This document shows, in pieces, positions 10,743 through 20,820 of a stretch of DNA of 64,000 bases. Position 1 is the first letter of the stretch; every line of letters starts with the position of its first letter. The position numbers were made by a program, and so were the translations under genes. The notes beneath the pieces were generated by a model. It ran no database searches, was not told where the DNA came from, and was given only the letters and a program-made list of their open reading frames with translations. Location of the stretch: NCBI RefSeq assembly GCF_026898095.1, contig NZ_CP114015.1:3348001-3412000 (forward strand). Direction: 5' to 3'. The DNA is from Arthrobacter sp. ATA002. Lineage in GTDB: Bacteria; Actinomycetota; Actinomycetes; Actinomycetales; Micrococcaceae.

Positions 10743-11821
10743 GTGACCACCACGCAGACCTCCGACGCCCGGCTGGACCTGTTCCTCACCGGCCCGCTGT
10801 TCTTCGACATCGTGTTCACCGGCCTGCCCGCCGCCCCCCAGCCGGGCACCGAGGTCTGGGCCGAGGGCATGGGGTCCCTGCCCGGGGGCATCGCCAACCT
10901 CGCCGTCGCCGCATCCCGGCTCGGACTGCGGACCGGCTTAGCGGCAGGCTTCGGCGATGACGCGTACGGCGCCTGGGCGTGGTCGTTGCTGGAACAGCAG
11001 GAGAAGATCGACCTGACCCGCTCGCGCACCTTCCGCGGCTGGCACTCCGCGGTGACGGTGTCCCTGGCCCGGCAGGGCGACCGCAGCATGATCACCCACG
11101 GACACCCTATTCCGGTTCCCCAGCGCGAGCTGATCGGCGCTCCACCCCGGCCCGGGCCGCACTGGCCGAACTGGTCCGCCCGGACGGCGAAGAACCCTGG
11201 TGGAAGGACTACGGCGCCGGGGAAACCCTCGTGTTCGCCGGCGTGGGCTGGGACCCCAGTGAACTGTGGGATCCCGCGGTGCTCGCGGACCTGCCGCTGT
11301 GCCATGCCTTTCTGCCGAACCACGTCGAGGCCATGGCCTACACCCGCACCGACAGCCCCGAAGCGGCACTGCGCCGGCTCTCCGGGCAGGTGCCCCTCGC
11401 CGTCGTCACCAACGGCGCCGACGGCGCGATGGCCAGCGATGCCTCCACCGGTGAGACCGCCGCCGTTCCCGGCCTGCGCGTCAATGCCCTGGATCCCACC
11501 GGTGCCGGCGACGTCTTCGCGGCGGGCATGGTGACGGGAACCCTGGAGGGCTGGCCGCTGGAGCAGCGGCTGCTCTTCGCCTGCCTGTGCTCGGCCCTGT
11601 CCGTGCAGCACTTCGGCGGGTCGCTCGCCGCGCCGGGCTGGGGCGACATTGCCGACTGGTGGGAAGCTGCCAAGGCACAGTCCGCCCGCGGAGGCGATGC
11701 CGCCGACATCGCCCGGCGGTACGGGTTCCTCGAGGAGCTCGTGACCGACAAGGCACACAATGCCGTCCGGCGGGCCGAAGCCACCTTCGGCCTGCTCACC
11801 GAAGTGGAGGCCTTCTCGTGA
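10743..11821 (+). CDS. PfkB-family carbohydrate kinase (one frameshift)
   Basis: The GTG start follows a purine-rich ribosome site. The N-terminal PfkB lid region includes GSLPGGIANLAVAASRLGL, and the C-terminal signature DPTGAGDVFAAGM contains the anion-hole GAGD with the catalytic Asp. The frame changes near 11130-11150, between QRELIG and RSTPARAALAELVRP; one missing base accounts for it. The C-terminus extends about 80 residues past the signature. The family phosphorylates sugars or nucleosides. Next to a GH4 enzyme and an ABC importer it probably phosphorylates the imported sugar or a released monosaccharide. Confidence 0.85.
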
Positions 11822-11882
11822 GAGTTCACCGCCGCCACTATCCGCAGCACAGATATCCGCAGCACAGTTAAAGGACAATCCC

Positions 11883-13262
11883 ATGCCCGCTTCCCGCCGT
11901 CGCCGCCGTTCCCGCGCCGCGCTGACCGCCGCCCTCTCCGCCCTGGCCCTGTCCCTGGCCGCGTGCACGCCCGGCTCCGGCTCCAGTACCGAAAGCCCTG
12001 CCGCCGCCGATCCGGACCGCGCGGTGGAAACCGACGTTGCCGGCATGGGCGAGCAGACCCTGACCGTGTGGGACCAGGAGGTGCGCGGCGGCCAGAACGA
12101 ACAGATGACCCAGCTGAACGACGCGTTCATGGCCAAGTACCCCAACATCACGATCGAGCGGAATTCACAGTCCTTTGATGATTTAGCCACCACCCTGCGC
12201 CTTGCCCTGAGCGGCGATGACGCTCCGGATGTGGTGGAAGCGAACAACGGGCGCAATGCGATGGGCGACTTCGTCGCCGCCGGCCAGCTGCTGCCGCTGG
12301 ATCCCTGGTCCGAGGAATACGGCTGGGCCGACCGCTATCCGGAGAGCGTGCTGCAGTACTCGCAGTACAGCGGGGACGGCAAGACCTTCGGCAGCGGCAA
12401 CCTGTACGGGCTGCCGCAGGTCGGCGAGGTGGTGGGCGTCTTTTACAGCAAGCCCAAGCTGGCTGAGCTGGGGCTCGAGGTTCCTGCGGACTGGTCCGGA
12501 TTCGAAGCGGCCCTGGACACCGCCAGGGACGCCGGCGAAACGCCGATGCTGCTGGGCAACATCGAAAAGTGGCCGGCCCTGCACCTCTTCGGCCCGGTCC
12601 AGGGGTCCCTGGTTCCCACCGAGGACGTGGAAAAGCTGGGCTTCGGCAACGCCGGCGCGTCCTGGACCACGCCGGAAAACGAGGCCGCGGCCCAGAAACT
12701 TGCCGACTGGCAGGCCCAGGGGTACTTCAACGACGGCGTGAACGGCACCGATTACGACGCCGCGTGGCAGTCACTCGCGGCCGGTGACGGGGTGTTCCTG
12801 ATGGGCGGGTCCTGGCTCGCCGCGGATCTGCAGGACGCCATGGGCGACGACGTCGGGTTCTTCGTGCCCGCCGCAGCCGCCGGCGAAGCGGCCAAAACCA
12901 CCGGCGGCACCGGCCTGCCGTTCACCCTCACCAGGGAATCCGAGAACCCTGACCTCGCCGCGGCGTACATCAACTTCATCACCAGCGACGAGGCCATGGC
13001 GGTCCTGGCCGAAACCGGCAACCTCCCCGTCGTCGATACCCAAACGTACGCGCCGGAATCGGGTGTGCTGCAGGACGTGTACTCCGAATTTGGAAAAGTC
13101 AGCGCCGAGGGCGCGCTGCTCCCCTACCTGGACTACGCCACGCCCACCATGGCCGACACCATGGGCGAGGCACTGCAGGGAGTCCTCGACGGCCGGATGT
13201 CGCCGCAGCAGTTCACCGAAGCGCTGGAAGCGGACTATGCCGAATTCACTGGCGCAGGCTAA
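11883..13262 (+). CDS. ABC sugar transporter substrate-binding lipoprotein
   Basis: 459 residues. The ATG at 11883 follows AAAGGA. An Arg-rich N-region, hydrophobic core and lipobox (SLAAC) mark an exported lipoprotein. The rest matches family 1 extracellular solute-binding proteins (TLTVWDQEVRGGQNEQM, GDDAPDVVEANNG, VFLMGGSW, AAAYINFITSDEAM). It captures a sugar, probably an oligosaccharide or glycoside, for the two permeases that follow. The ATPase is not encoded here; a shared MsiK-like ATPase elsewhere is common in Actinobacteria, which is inference for this genome. Confidence 0.9.
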   Translation: MPASRRRRRSRAALTAALSALALSLAACTPGSGSSTESPAAADPDRAVETDVAGMGEQTLTVWDQEVRGGQNEQMTQLNDAFMAKYPNITIERNSQSFDDLATTLRLALSGDDAPDVVEANNGRNAMGDFVAAGQLLPLDPWSEEYGWADRYPESVLQYSQYSGDGKTFGSGNLYGLPQVGEVVGVFYSKPKLAELGLEVPADWSGFEAALDTARDAGETPMLLGNIEKWPALHLFGPVQGSLVPTEDVEKLGFGNAGASWTTPENEAAAQKLADWQAQGYFNDGVNGTDYDAAWQSLAAGDGVFLMGGSWLAADLQDAMGDDVGFFVPAAAAGEAAKTTGGTGLPFTLTRESENPDLAAAYINFITSDEAMAVLAETGNLPVVDTQTYAPESGVLQDVYSEFGKVSAEGALLPYLDYATPTMADTMGEALQGVLDGRMSPQQFTEALEADYAEFTGAG

Positions 13263-14174
13263 ACCGGCGGCGCTCGCCGCCGCACGAGCGGCGGGGACGG
13301 GCGGTCCGGGCGCGCCGGGCACTGGTGGGTGCCCTATCTGTATATCCTTCCGGCGTTTGGTGTCTACGCCGCGTTCATGCTGTATCCGCTGGGCCGGGCC
13401 GTGCACCTGTCCCTGTTCGACTGGGACGGACTCACGCTGGCCACCTTCGTGGGGCTGGACAATTACACGGACATCCTGTCCGATGACCGGCTCCGGGCCG
13501 CCTTCGGGCATGCCCTGGTGTTCGTGTTCTTTTACGCCGTGCTGCCCGTCGGCCTGGGACTGGTTCTTGCCGCGGTGCTGACCCGGGCCAAGGTCCGCGG
13601 CCTTTCAGCGTTCCGGACCATTGTGTTCCTGCCGCAGGTGATTGCCATGGTGGTGGTGGCCGTGGCGTGGCGGCAGATTTACGCCCCCGACGGCGCACTC
13701 AACACCCTGCTGCGGGCCGTCGGCCTGGATGCCCTGACCCGCCCCTGGCTGGGCGACTACACTTTCTCGCTTCCCGCCGTCGGGCTCATCGGCACCTGGG
13801 TTTCCACCGGGCTGGTGACCGTCCTGCTGCTGGCGGGCATGGCCCGGATCCCGCAGGAGCAGTTCGAAGCCGCACGGCTGGACGGCGCCGGCGGGGTGCG
13901 CGAGTTCTTTTCCATCATTGTGCCGTCGGTGCGCGCGGAGATCACCGTGGCCCTGACGCTGACCATCGTGGCCTCGCTGAAGACCTTCGACCTGATCTAT
14001 GTGACCACCAGCGGCGGACCGGGCAGTTCCACCACGGTGCCCAGCTACGAGGTCTACCGGCGGGCCTTTGAACTGGGCCAGGTCGGCTCCGCGGCCGCAG
14101 TGGGCGTGACGCTGACCGTGCTGATTTTCGCGATCACCGCCGTGGTGAACCGGATCGGAGAACGAAATTCATGA
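13237..14174 (+). CDS. ABC sugar transporter permease, MalF type (one frameshift)
   Basis: The ATG at 13237 overlaps the end of the binding-protein gene by 26 bp and begins with a short basic cytoplasmic segment. The frame shifts at 13317-13319 (G3 to G4), after which HWWVPYLYILPAFGVYAAF begins the first membrane helix. Six hydrophobic segments and the EAA loop (EAARLDGAGGVREFFSIIVP) identify a binding-protein-dependent inner membrane component. It pairs with the next permease. An alternative start at 13329 would avoid the frameshift but would cut into the first helix. Confidence 0.85.
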
Positions 14175-14986
14175 AGGTCAGCAGCACCGAACGGTTCCTG
14201 AACTACGCCGTCCTGATTGTTTTTTCCCTGCTGGTGCTGGCGCCGATGCTGACCATCCTCACCCAGGCCTTCGGGCCGCACGACGCCGCCGCCGGCCGGG
14301 AGGGCGCCTTCCATCCGGGCAACTTCCTGGCGGCCTGGCAGGAAGGAAGGTTCGGGCAGTACATGGGCACGTCGGTGCTGGTGGCCGCCATCGTGGTGTC
14401 CCTGACGGTGATCCTCTCCGTGCTGGCCGGCTATGCCTTCGGCACCATGACCTTCCGCGGCAGCACCGTCCTGTTCTACCTGTTCCTGCTCGGGATCATG
14501 GTTCCCGGCGAAACCATTGTGGTGCCGCTGTTCTTTGACCTGCGCGCCCTTGGCCTCACGGACACGGTCTGGGCCGTGGCCATGCCCCAGGTGGCGCAGT
14601 CCCTGGCCTTTGGCACCTACTGGATGCGCACATATTTCCGCGGCGTGAGCCCGGCGATCGTCGACGCCGCCCGGATGGACGGCGCGAGTCCCCGGCGGAT
14701 CCTGTGGTCCATCCTGGTGCCGATGGGCCGTCCGGCGATCACCACCATGGTGGTGCTGGTGTTCATGTGGACGTGGAACGAATTCCTGATTCCGCTGGTC
14801 ATGTCCCCCACCGGCGCATTCCGCACCGCACCGCTGGGCCTGGCATTTTTCCAGGGCCAATACACCCAGGGCACCGCCCTGCTGGCGGCCGGCGCGGTGC
14901 TGGTCGCGCTGCCGGTGGTGGTGCTGTACTTCATCCTGCAGCGGCACTTCATCAAGGGAATGCTCGAGGGTGCGGTGAAGGAGTAG
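14171..14986 (+). CDS. ABC sugar transporter permease, MalG type
   Basis: 271 residues with an intact frame, overlapping the previous permease by 4 bp (ATGA). Six predicted membrane helices and the EAA motif (DAARMDGASPRRILWSILVPMGRPA) are present. It forms a heterodimeric channel with the upstream permease and ends the sugar import operon. Confidence 0.92.
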   Translation: MKVSSTERFLNYAVLIVFSLLVLAPMLTILTQAFGPHDAAAGREGAFHPGNFLAAWQEGRFGQYMGTSVLVAAIVVSLTVILSVLAGYAFGTMTFRGSTVLFYLFLLGIMVPGETIVVPLFFDLRALGLTDTVWAVAMPQVAQSLAFGTYWMRTYFRGVSPAIVDAARMDGASPRRILWSILVPMGRPAITTMVVLVFMWTWNEFLIPLVMSPTGAFRTAPLGLAFFQGQYTQGTALLAAGAVLVALPVVVLYFILQRHFIKGMLEGAVKE

Positions 14987-15020
14987 GGAGCGCTCCTGCG
15001 CATATCCGCTGTCGCCGTTC

Positions 15021-15230
15021 CTAAAGCCGCACGGTGCGGAAACCCACCAGCTGAAAACGGCCAATCCGCAGCGTAAAAACCGGCCATTCCACCGCGGGCG
15101 TCCTGGTCCGTTCCTCTTTGCCGCTGCGCTCTCTGGCCTGGTCCCGTGCCGCCCTCCGCCTTCGCCGCGATTCGACTTCCGCCATGCGTTCGCGGTGCGC
15201 CACGCGGGCCAGTTCTATTGTCATAGCCAT
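15021..15230 (-). CDS. Small basic hypothetical protein
   Basis: 69 residues starting MAMTIELARVAHRERMAEVESRRRRRAA. The ATG at 15230 follows GGAG at suitable spacing. The first half is charged and probably helical; the C-terminal part (WPVFTLRIGRFQLVGFRTVRL) is beta-prone. No family recognised. It is convergent with the sugar permease gene. A real small gene is plausible because of its ribosome site and short natural-looking composition. Confidence 0.45.
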   Translation of the reverse strand: MAMTIELARVAHRERMAEVESRRRRRAARDQARERSGKEERTRTPAVEWPVFTLRIGRFQLVGFRTVRL

Positions 15231-15458
15231 CGTGTTTCTCCTTCGCGGCTTCGGAAGCTCCAGTGGTGGGACCACGCCATGAACTTTCACGCTAGGTGCG
15301 CGAAATCGGCGGACGCTGTAGCGATGCGGACAGCCAGGGTCCTGAAGAAGCAGGCCGCCGGTTTTCCGCCCGCCCGGGAGCCGGGAACGGGCAGCGTCCC
15401 TGTCCCGTGATCCGGCCATGCCGGTACCGTCGGAGAACGCGTCTTCCGGAGGTTCCCG

Positions 15459-15962
15459 ATGGACTGGTTGGCAGTATCCCTTCTGGCCCTGGCCTCCCTG
15501 TTCGTGGGGGCCGGAGCCGGCTGGGGCGTCCGCGCCGGCATCGACCGGCGGGATGAAAACGCGGCCCTGAACGCGCTCATAACCGACCTGCATCTGAAAC
15601 GTCCGCTGGCACCGATCGAACCGCGGGTCATCGCCGGCGCCGGCGATGCGGAGCGCTGCCGCGCCACCGTGCTCGATGCCCGGGACAGGATCATCGAAAC
15701 CCTGGCCCACCTGCGCAGCGGCTCCGCCAACACCGACGTGCTGATGCGGATGTCCACTGCCTGCACCCGTTACCTCCGCGAATCCTCCCGGGTACCGGAC
15801 CGCTACCAGTTCGCCCTCATGGAGCTGCGCGAAACCATGGTCGACGGCGTGCGGCTGCTTAGTGATGCCCGCTGGCGGGTGCGCTACCGTTCACCGGGCG
15901 AGCGGCCGGCCGCTAAGCCGGGCGGAGCAGCGGCGCGCCGGCCCGGCCGTCTCCGCCGCTAA
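15459..15962 (+). CDS. Hypothetical membrane-anchored protein
   Basis: 167 residues; the ATG follows GGAGG with good spacing. One N-terminal membrane helix (LAVSLLALASLFVGAGAGWGVRAGI) is followed by a soluble helical domain rich in Arg and Glu (ERCRATVLDARDRIIETLAHL...) and a basic C-terminal tail. No family recognised. It is a single gene, divergent from the small minus-strand gene at 15230. Confidence 0.65.
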   Translation: MDWLAVSLLALASLFVGAGAGWGVRAGIDRRDENAALNALITDLHLKRPLAPIEPRVIAGAGDAERCRATVLDARDRIIETLAHLRSGSANTDVLMRMSTACTRYLRESSRVPDRYQFALMELRETMVDGVRLLSDARWRVRYRSPGERPAAKPGGAAARRPGRLRR

Positions 15963-16112
15963 CCCGGCTGTCCCAGCCGTCCCCAGGAAAGACATGGTGC
16001 GGGAATGGGCGTACCACTATCCCATGTGGGAACTAGCCACACCTTGCCTGCGACATTTACGCCATCTGCGTCTAGCAACCAAACCCGGACGGATTCAGGA
16101 GACAGTTCTCGG

Positions 16113-16979
16113 CTACGGAACGTGATTCAGATTTCCATACGCTAAGAGTCTGCGCCGGGGGAAGGCCAGCGCTCGGCCGTCAATTGGTATCATTGGGCCG
16201 CCGTTAATCGAATATTTACCAGAATAGTAAACTGCAACGGATACGAAATAGTCACCAGGGTCCTCGTAAATGTGGCTCGTTTCGGTTGCGTCTCCCATAC
16301 GCTCTTCCGGAAGTGGACCGCCTGGCCGGGACGAGGGCCCGTATATTGTTCCATCCCCGTAATTCCATTCATACTCAGTGGGCCGAACCTCAATCCGGAC
16401 ATTCTGGCCCAACAGTGTCATGTCGAATGCTTGCTCCTGCGCCTCTACATAGAGGTTGGTGGGCATGTTAACCAAAGAGAAAGGGCTCGGCTGAAGAGCG
16501 AACCGGCCGGGTTCAATCGGAGCAGTTTGGAATTCGGTCAGAACGAGTCCGACCAGCTCTGCGGCTACTTCATCGGGATCCGCAGTGTAGATGCAGGTGG
16601 GAGTTTCTCCGTATCTGGGCCAGGTCTCACGAGGAGTCGTCTTCAAGCCGCTATGCCACCACACGTACCGCCCGTCAGGTGCAGCGTCACATTCCACGGG
16701 TTGGCCGGCCAAGCAATCAATGTCACCGTTGTTCTCATCGAAACAGACCGGCCGATAGTAAAAGCCATACAAGCTGTCGGGCGTGCCCACATCCACAGGC
16801 ACGACATTTCCTGTCACTGGGTCCTTCTCGCGCACGACTCCTTTGACCCCACCTGGCACATAGCTGCCTTCTCCGTCTTTTTTGGCGTAAACAGGCTGAC
16901 TTACAGTTCCTGTGATTACAAGCACAAGAACCACTACAGCCAGGAATCCATGTTTAGGCCTAAGCACTTGCCGTCTCAC
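16113..16979 (-). CDS. Secreted PKD-like domain protein
   Basis: 288 residues with a GTG start overlapping the upstream stop (GTGA). A signal peptide (GFLAVVVLVLVITGTVSQPVYA) is followed by a cysteine-containing region and a C-terminal beta-sandwich segment with PKD-like features (EYEWNYGDGTIYGPSSRPG, HIYEDPGDYFVSVAVYYSG). It is translationally coupled to the DUF6318-type lipoprotein gene, suggesting the two act together outside the cell. AT content is slightly higher than in neighbouring operons. No enzymatic motif is visible. Confidence 0.7.
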   Translation of the reverse strand: MRRQVLRPKHGFLAVVVLVLVITGTVSQPVYAKKDGEGSYVPGGVKGVVREKDPVTGNVVPVDVGTPDSLYGFYYRPVCFDENNGDIDCLAGQPVECDAAPDGRYVWWHSGLKTTPRETWPRYGETPTCIYTADPDEVAAELVGLVLTEFQTAPIEPGRFALQPSPFSLVNMPTNLYVEAQEQAFDMTLLGQNVRIEVRPTEYEWNYGDGTIYGPSSRPGGPLPEERMGDATETSHIYEDPGDYFVSVAVYYSGKYSINGGPMIPIDGRALAFPRRRLLAYGNLNHVP

Positions 16980-17677
16980 ATTTCTATTGTCTCAAGCGTT
17001 ACGACGTACCATCCGGTTGGCGTGAACACAGCCTCCATCAGTTGAACACCCGGAATAGTATTCCCAGGGTCACTTCCTAAATAACCGGAAGGGCTATAAT
17101 ATTGCAATTCATCTTGTAGGATAAGCGTTGTCGCCTGATAAGCCCCTTCAGCAGTCTTAACAAAGTTGGAACTGACATCCTGAACATGTAATCGAGCTCC
17201 TAGCATCCAATCATTATCTGCGTATCCGTTACCAAGAACACGGTAGTAACTAATGCAGCTGAAACATGTTTCAGCGCTTACGGCACGGACAGGCGCTGGG
17301 TCCCCAGTTTCGTATCCGTAGTTGGCCAGCGCGTACCAGTATTCGGCGAAAGCCTCGAGGCCTTCCTTGGACTCCTGCTTCGCGAGTTCCGGCATGACGG
17401 GCAGCGGCACATTCTCCGCAGGACCCTGGGCAGTCGCCGGCTTATAGGCAGCAGAAGGCGTCGGTGCCGCAGTAGGAGACACGGACTCGGTGGGCGCAGC
17501 ACTTGCGCTTCTGCTGGGACCAACACTGCTGGAGCTGCTGGAGCTGCCTTCGGCAGCCTCGGCATCAGGCTCATTGCCGGAACCGGAACACCCACCCAAA
17601 ACCAGAACAGCAGCCAACCCGGCAGCACACAGTCGGCCAGAAACAGACGCGGCAGGTAAATCACGGGTGCGGAACAT
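16976..17677 (-). CDS. DUF6318-family lipoprotein
   Basis: The ATG at 17677 (MFRTRDLP) was chosen over an upstream in-frame start because it puts the signal peptide and lipobox (VLVLGGC) at the N-terminus. A Ser/Pro-rich spacer leads to a conserved domain (EGLEAFAEYWYALANYGYETGDPAPVRAVSAETCFSC) typical of DUF6318 proteins of Micrococcaceae; the fold resembles small NTF2-like or SnoaL-like domains. It is surface-exposed and lipid-anchored, with unknown role. The downstream gene (secreted PKD-like protein) overlaps by 4 bp. Confidence 0.78.
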   Translation of the reverse strand: MFRTRDLPAASVSGRLCAAGLAAVLVLGGCSGSGNEPDAEAAEGSSSSSSSVGPSRSASAAPTESVSPTAAPTPSAAYKPATAQGPAENVPLPVMPELAKQESKEGLEAFAEYWYALANYGYETGDPAPVRAVSAETCFSCISYYRVLGNGYADNDWMLGARLHVQDVSSNFVKTAEGAYQATTLILQDELQYYSPSGYLGSDPGNTIPGVQLMEAVFTPTGWYVVTLETIEM

Positions 17678-17964
17678 GCGAAGAACCCCCAGGGCAAATG
17701 GTGCGGGACTGGACGTGACGCCAATACTACGAGGCTGCGCCACAGCATACGCAGTTATCCACAGCACGCCAGAGAAAACCGACAGCCGCCGCTCCCGCCG
17801 CTAGCCAGGCCTTCCCGGCGGCCCGGCGACTTATATGACGGTCCGTGTGACACGCAAGGGACGTATTTCGTCACGCCCCGGCGTATGCGGCAACGGTTCG
17901 TCATTGTCTTGCCCGGCCGGCCCGCCCCGGGATTTTATGGTGTTGTCCGCTTCGAGAAGCCGGA

Positions 17965-18058
17965 CATCACCCATCCAGAGCGGCTGAGAGACCTGGCTCG
18001 TTGACGCCGCAGCAACCACCCTTTGAGGGCCGGTGCTCATGCCAGGACCGATGGACTC
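17965..18058 (+). ncRNA. SAM riboswitch (S-box/SAM-I type)
   Basis: The leader about 100 nt upstream of the solute-binding gene contains the S-box core in order: CATCCAGAGCGGCTGAGAGA, then CTGGCTC, then GCCGCAGCAACC, followed by GGTGCT and GCCAGGACCGATGG. P1 can form between CCATC (17971-17975) and GATGG (18050-18054). The core residues and spacing match the S-adenosylmethionine aptamer family. SAM binding is expected to switch off the downstream sulfur-uptake genes when sulfur amino acids are plentiful. Confidence 0.82.
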
Positions 18059-18152
18059 ACTTCCCCGTTGGACCCCGGCCGCAGTTCCGTGCGCGGCGGC
18101 GGCTCCGGCGTGCTCGAATGCCGTGTTCCTCGGTGCGAACTGAGAGGACCCC

Positions 18153-19835
18153 ATGGTCAACCCCGCTTCGAACCGTCCCGCCCGCCCCGCCGGAACGCAG
18201 CCGCCCCGCGTCCGCCTGCGAACCGCAGCCCTCCTGGCTGCGGCGGCCCTGGCGCTTGCCGGCTGTGGGTCCGGCTCGCCGGCCGGCGGAACAAACGCCG
18301 CCGCCGCTTCCGCCGCCCAGTCCGGAGCGCCGGTGGACGGCGGCACCCTCGTGTATGCCGAAGTCACCCCGATCAACAACTGGCAGACCCAGGCCGCCCG
18401 GTTCTACGAAAAGTCCAATGTGCTTCATTCCGTGCTGGACCGCCTGACCTACTTCGACCCGGAGAAAGGCGAACTGGTCCCGTGGATCGCATCGGCCTTC
18501 TCCGCGAACGCCGACAGCACCGAGTTCACGTTCACCATCCGACCCGGCGTCACGTTCAGCGACGGCTCTGCGCTCGACGCCGCGGCGGTCAAGGCCAACC
18601 TGGACAGCTTCGGCCTGGGAATTCCCGCAGCGCAGATCCAGCCGAACGTGGACTTCGCCGGCTACCAGGGCAGCGAAGTGATCGGCACCGACCAGGTCAA
18701 GGTCACGCTGGACGCTCCGAACTCCAACTTCCTGCGCGCCACCTCCTCGGTGACCGCCGGACTGGTCTCCCCCGCCACCCTGGCCCTGGACACGGCCGGC
18801 CAGTCCGCCATCGCGAGCATCTCCGGCTCCGGACCGTTCGTCTACGAGTCCGAGAAACCGGACGAGGAAGTCGTGCTGGCCAGGCGCGACGGGTACGCCT
18901 GGGCTCCCGAGGACGCGGAAAACCCGGGCGAGGCCCACCTGGACAAAGTGGTGATCAAGTACCTGCCCGAGGTCGCGCACCGTGCCGGTGCCGTCCAGTC
19001 CGGTCAGGTGGACCTGGTCCGCGGCCTGCAGCCCGTCGACGAGGCAGCGCTGGCAACCGCCGGCCACCAGGTACTGGCGGCCGACGGCGTGGACCTCACC
19101 GTGAACATGGCCGCCGTGCGGACCGGCAGCGGAAAGCTGGCCGACCCCGCCGTCCGGCAGGCCCTGCAGGCCGGCATCGACCGGCAAAGCATCAAGGACA
19201 CGGTGCTCTCCGAGAGCTACACCCTGGCCGCCTCGGTCCTGAACCACCGGGCCCCGGGGTTCGTGGACTTGAGCGCGGACCTCGCCTACGACCCGGAGAA
19301 AGCAAAGCAACTGCTGGACGACGCCGGCTGGAAAGCCGGCGCCGACGGCATCCGCGAGAAGGACGGGGAACGGCTCGAGGTGACGGTCACCAGTTCCAAC
19401 AACTCGGTGGTGATCAAACCGGCCTTCGAACTGATTGAGCAGCAGTGGCGGCAGATCGGCGTGCAGCTGAACAACCGCGCCGGCGACAACACCTTCCTCG
19501 CCACCGCCATGCCCGATCCGAAGGTGGAGTTCTTCGGCACCCGCCAGTTCATCTACGGCGGGCTGGGTCCCATTTTCGAACCGGCCAACAACACCATGAC
19601 CCATACGTCGGATCCGGAGCTCAACGCCCTGTTCGCAGCCGAGCGTGCCGCGGCTCCCGGCCTGGAACGGGACCGGATCCTGGCGGCGGAACAGCAGGCG
19701 CTCGTGGTGGACAAGGCCTTTTCCCTGGTCCTCTGGGACGAGGTGCAGGTTTACGGCGCGCACCGCAGCACGCACATCGAGTTCACCTCCGGCACGGCGC
19801 CCATCTTCCAGAGCGCGTGGAAAGTGGACGGCTAA
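18153..19835 (+). CDS. ABC transporter substrate-binding lipoprotein, family 5, sulfur-operon type
   Basis: 560 residues; signal peptide with lipobox (LALAGC). The family 5 (peptide/nickel/opine) binding-protein fold is indicated by LDRLTYFDPEKGELVPWIASAF, FTIRPGVTFSDGSALDAAAV and YDPEKAKQLLDDAGW. It is the first structural gene after the SAM riboswitch. Similar proteins near SfnC/DszA-like flavoenzymes import organosulfur compounds rather than peptides. The precise ligand is not determinable here. Confidence 0.88.
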   Translation: MVNPASNRPARPAGTQPPRVRLRTAALLAAAALALAGCGSGSPAGGTNAAAASAAQSGAPVDGGTLVYAEVTPINNWQTQAARFYEKSNVLHSVLDRLTYFDPEKGELVPWIASAFSANADSTEFTFTIRPGVTFSDGSALDAAAVKANLDSFGLGIPAAQIQPNVDFAGYQGSEVIGTDQVKVTLDAPNSNFLRATSSVTAGLVSPATLALDTAGQSAIASISGSGPFVYESEKPDEEVVLARRDGYAWAPEDAENPGEAHLDKVVIKYLPEVAHRAGAVQSGQVDLVRGLQPVDEAALATAGHQVLAADGVDLTVNMAAVRTGSGKLADPAVRQALQAGIDRQSIKDTVLSESYTLAASVLNHRAPGFVDLSADLAYDPEKAKQLLDDAGWKAGADGIREKDGERLEVTVTSSNNSVVIKPAFELIEQQWRQIGVQLNNRAGDNTFLATAMPDPKVEFFGTRQFIYGGLGPIFEPANNTMTHTSDPELNALFAAERAAAPGLERDRILAAEQQALVVDKAFSLVLWDEVQVYGAHRSTHIEFTSGTAPIFQSAWKVDG

Positions 19836-19838
19836 CCG

Positions 19839-20796
19839 GTGGCCCGCTATCTCGTCCACCGGATCGGGCAGGCCCTGCTGGTGATCTGGCTCGCCTACAC
19901 GCTGGTATTCCTTGCGGTGCAGCTGCTGCCCAGCGATCCGGTCACCATTTTCCTGACCTCCGACTCCGCCGTGGACCAGGCCGCGGTCGACGCGATGAAA
20001 AAGCAGTACGGCTACGACCAGCCGCTGCTCGTCCAGTACGTGCAGCAGTTTGCCGCCCTGCTGCGCGGCGACGCCGGCTTCTCGCTGACCTCGGGCGAGC
20101 CCGTCACCGAGCGCATCGGCGGCGCCGTCGGCTCCACCCTGGCGCTGGCCGGCGCCGCCCTGGGCACCGCCGTCGTTCTCGCCCTGACCGTGGTCGCCGC
20201 CGCCTCCCTCGCGCCGTCGCCGGTGCTGCGGCGGGTCCTGGTGAACCTGCCGCCGCTGTTCTCCGCCGTGCCCGTCTTCTGGCTGGGGCTCGTGCTGCTG
20301 GAACTGCTGTCCATCCGGCTGGGGCTGCTCTCGCTGTTTCCCGACGGGTCCTTCCTCTCGCTCGCCGTGCCGGTGTTCGTCCTCGCGGTCCATGTGTCGG
20401 CGCCCATGGCGCAGGTGCTGCTTAAAGCGTGGACGGGGTGTACCGGCAGCCCTTCATCGACGTGCTCCGCGCCAAGGGGGCGTCGCCGGCCTGGATTTTT
20501 ACCGGCACGTGCTGAAGAACGCCGCCGGACCCGCCCTGTCCGTCCTCGGCATCGCGGTGGGCACCCTGTTCGCCGGGTCAGTGATTACTGAAACCGTGTT
20601 TGCCCGTGCCGGCCTGGGCTCGGTGGTCCTGCAGGCGGTGACCACCCAGGACGTGCCCCTGGTCCAGGGACTGGTCCTGCTCACGGCCACGGTGTTTGTG
20701 GCCGTCAACCTCCTCGTGGATCTGGCGCACCCGCTCCTGGATCCGCGCATCCTCCACGGTACGCGGCAGGCAGCAGCCCCCGCCCTCGCCTCCTGA
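19839..20796 (+). CDS. ABC transporter permease, DppB type (two frameshifts)
   Basis: The GTG start is 3 bp after the previous stop. The N-terminus MARYLVHRIGQALLVIWLAYTLVF is the standard DppB beginning; membrane helices and the EAA-like loop (VYRQPFIDVLRAKG) follow. Two single-base losses break the frame: an A3 run at 20424-20426 (A4 gives LLKSVDGVYRQ) and a T5 run at 20506-20510 (T6 gives WIFYRHVLKNAAGP). Repaired, the protein is about 319 residues, normal for the family. Confidence 0.85.
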
Positions 20797-20820
20797 CACC
20801 ATCCACCCCAAGGATTCTCG

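Noticed and set aside
10616..12256. 546-codon minus-strand frame over the PfkB kinase and the binding protein start
   Set aside because: Antisense of real genes; overlaps the divergent promoter region; no recognisable domain.
18057..20393. Very long minus-strand open frame (778 codons) opposite the binding-protein and permease genes
   Set aside because: It mirrors well-conserved plus-strand genes; long antisense frames are expected in GC-rich DNA and the translation (His/Gly/Gln-rich) looks unnatural.
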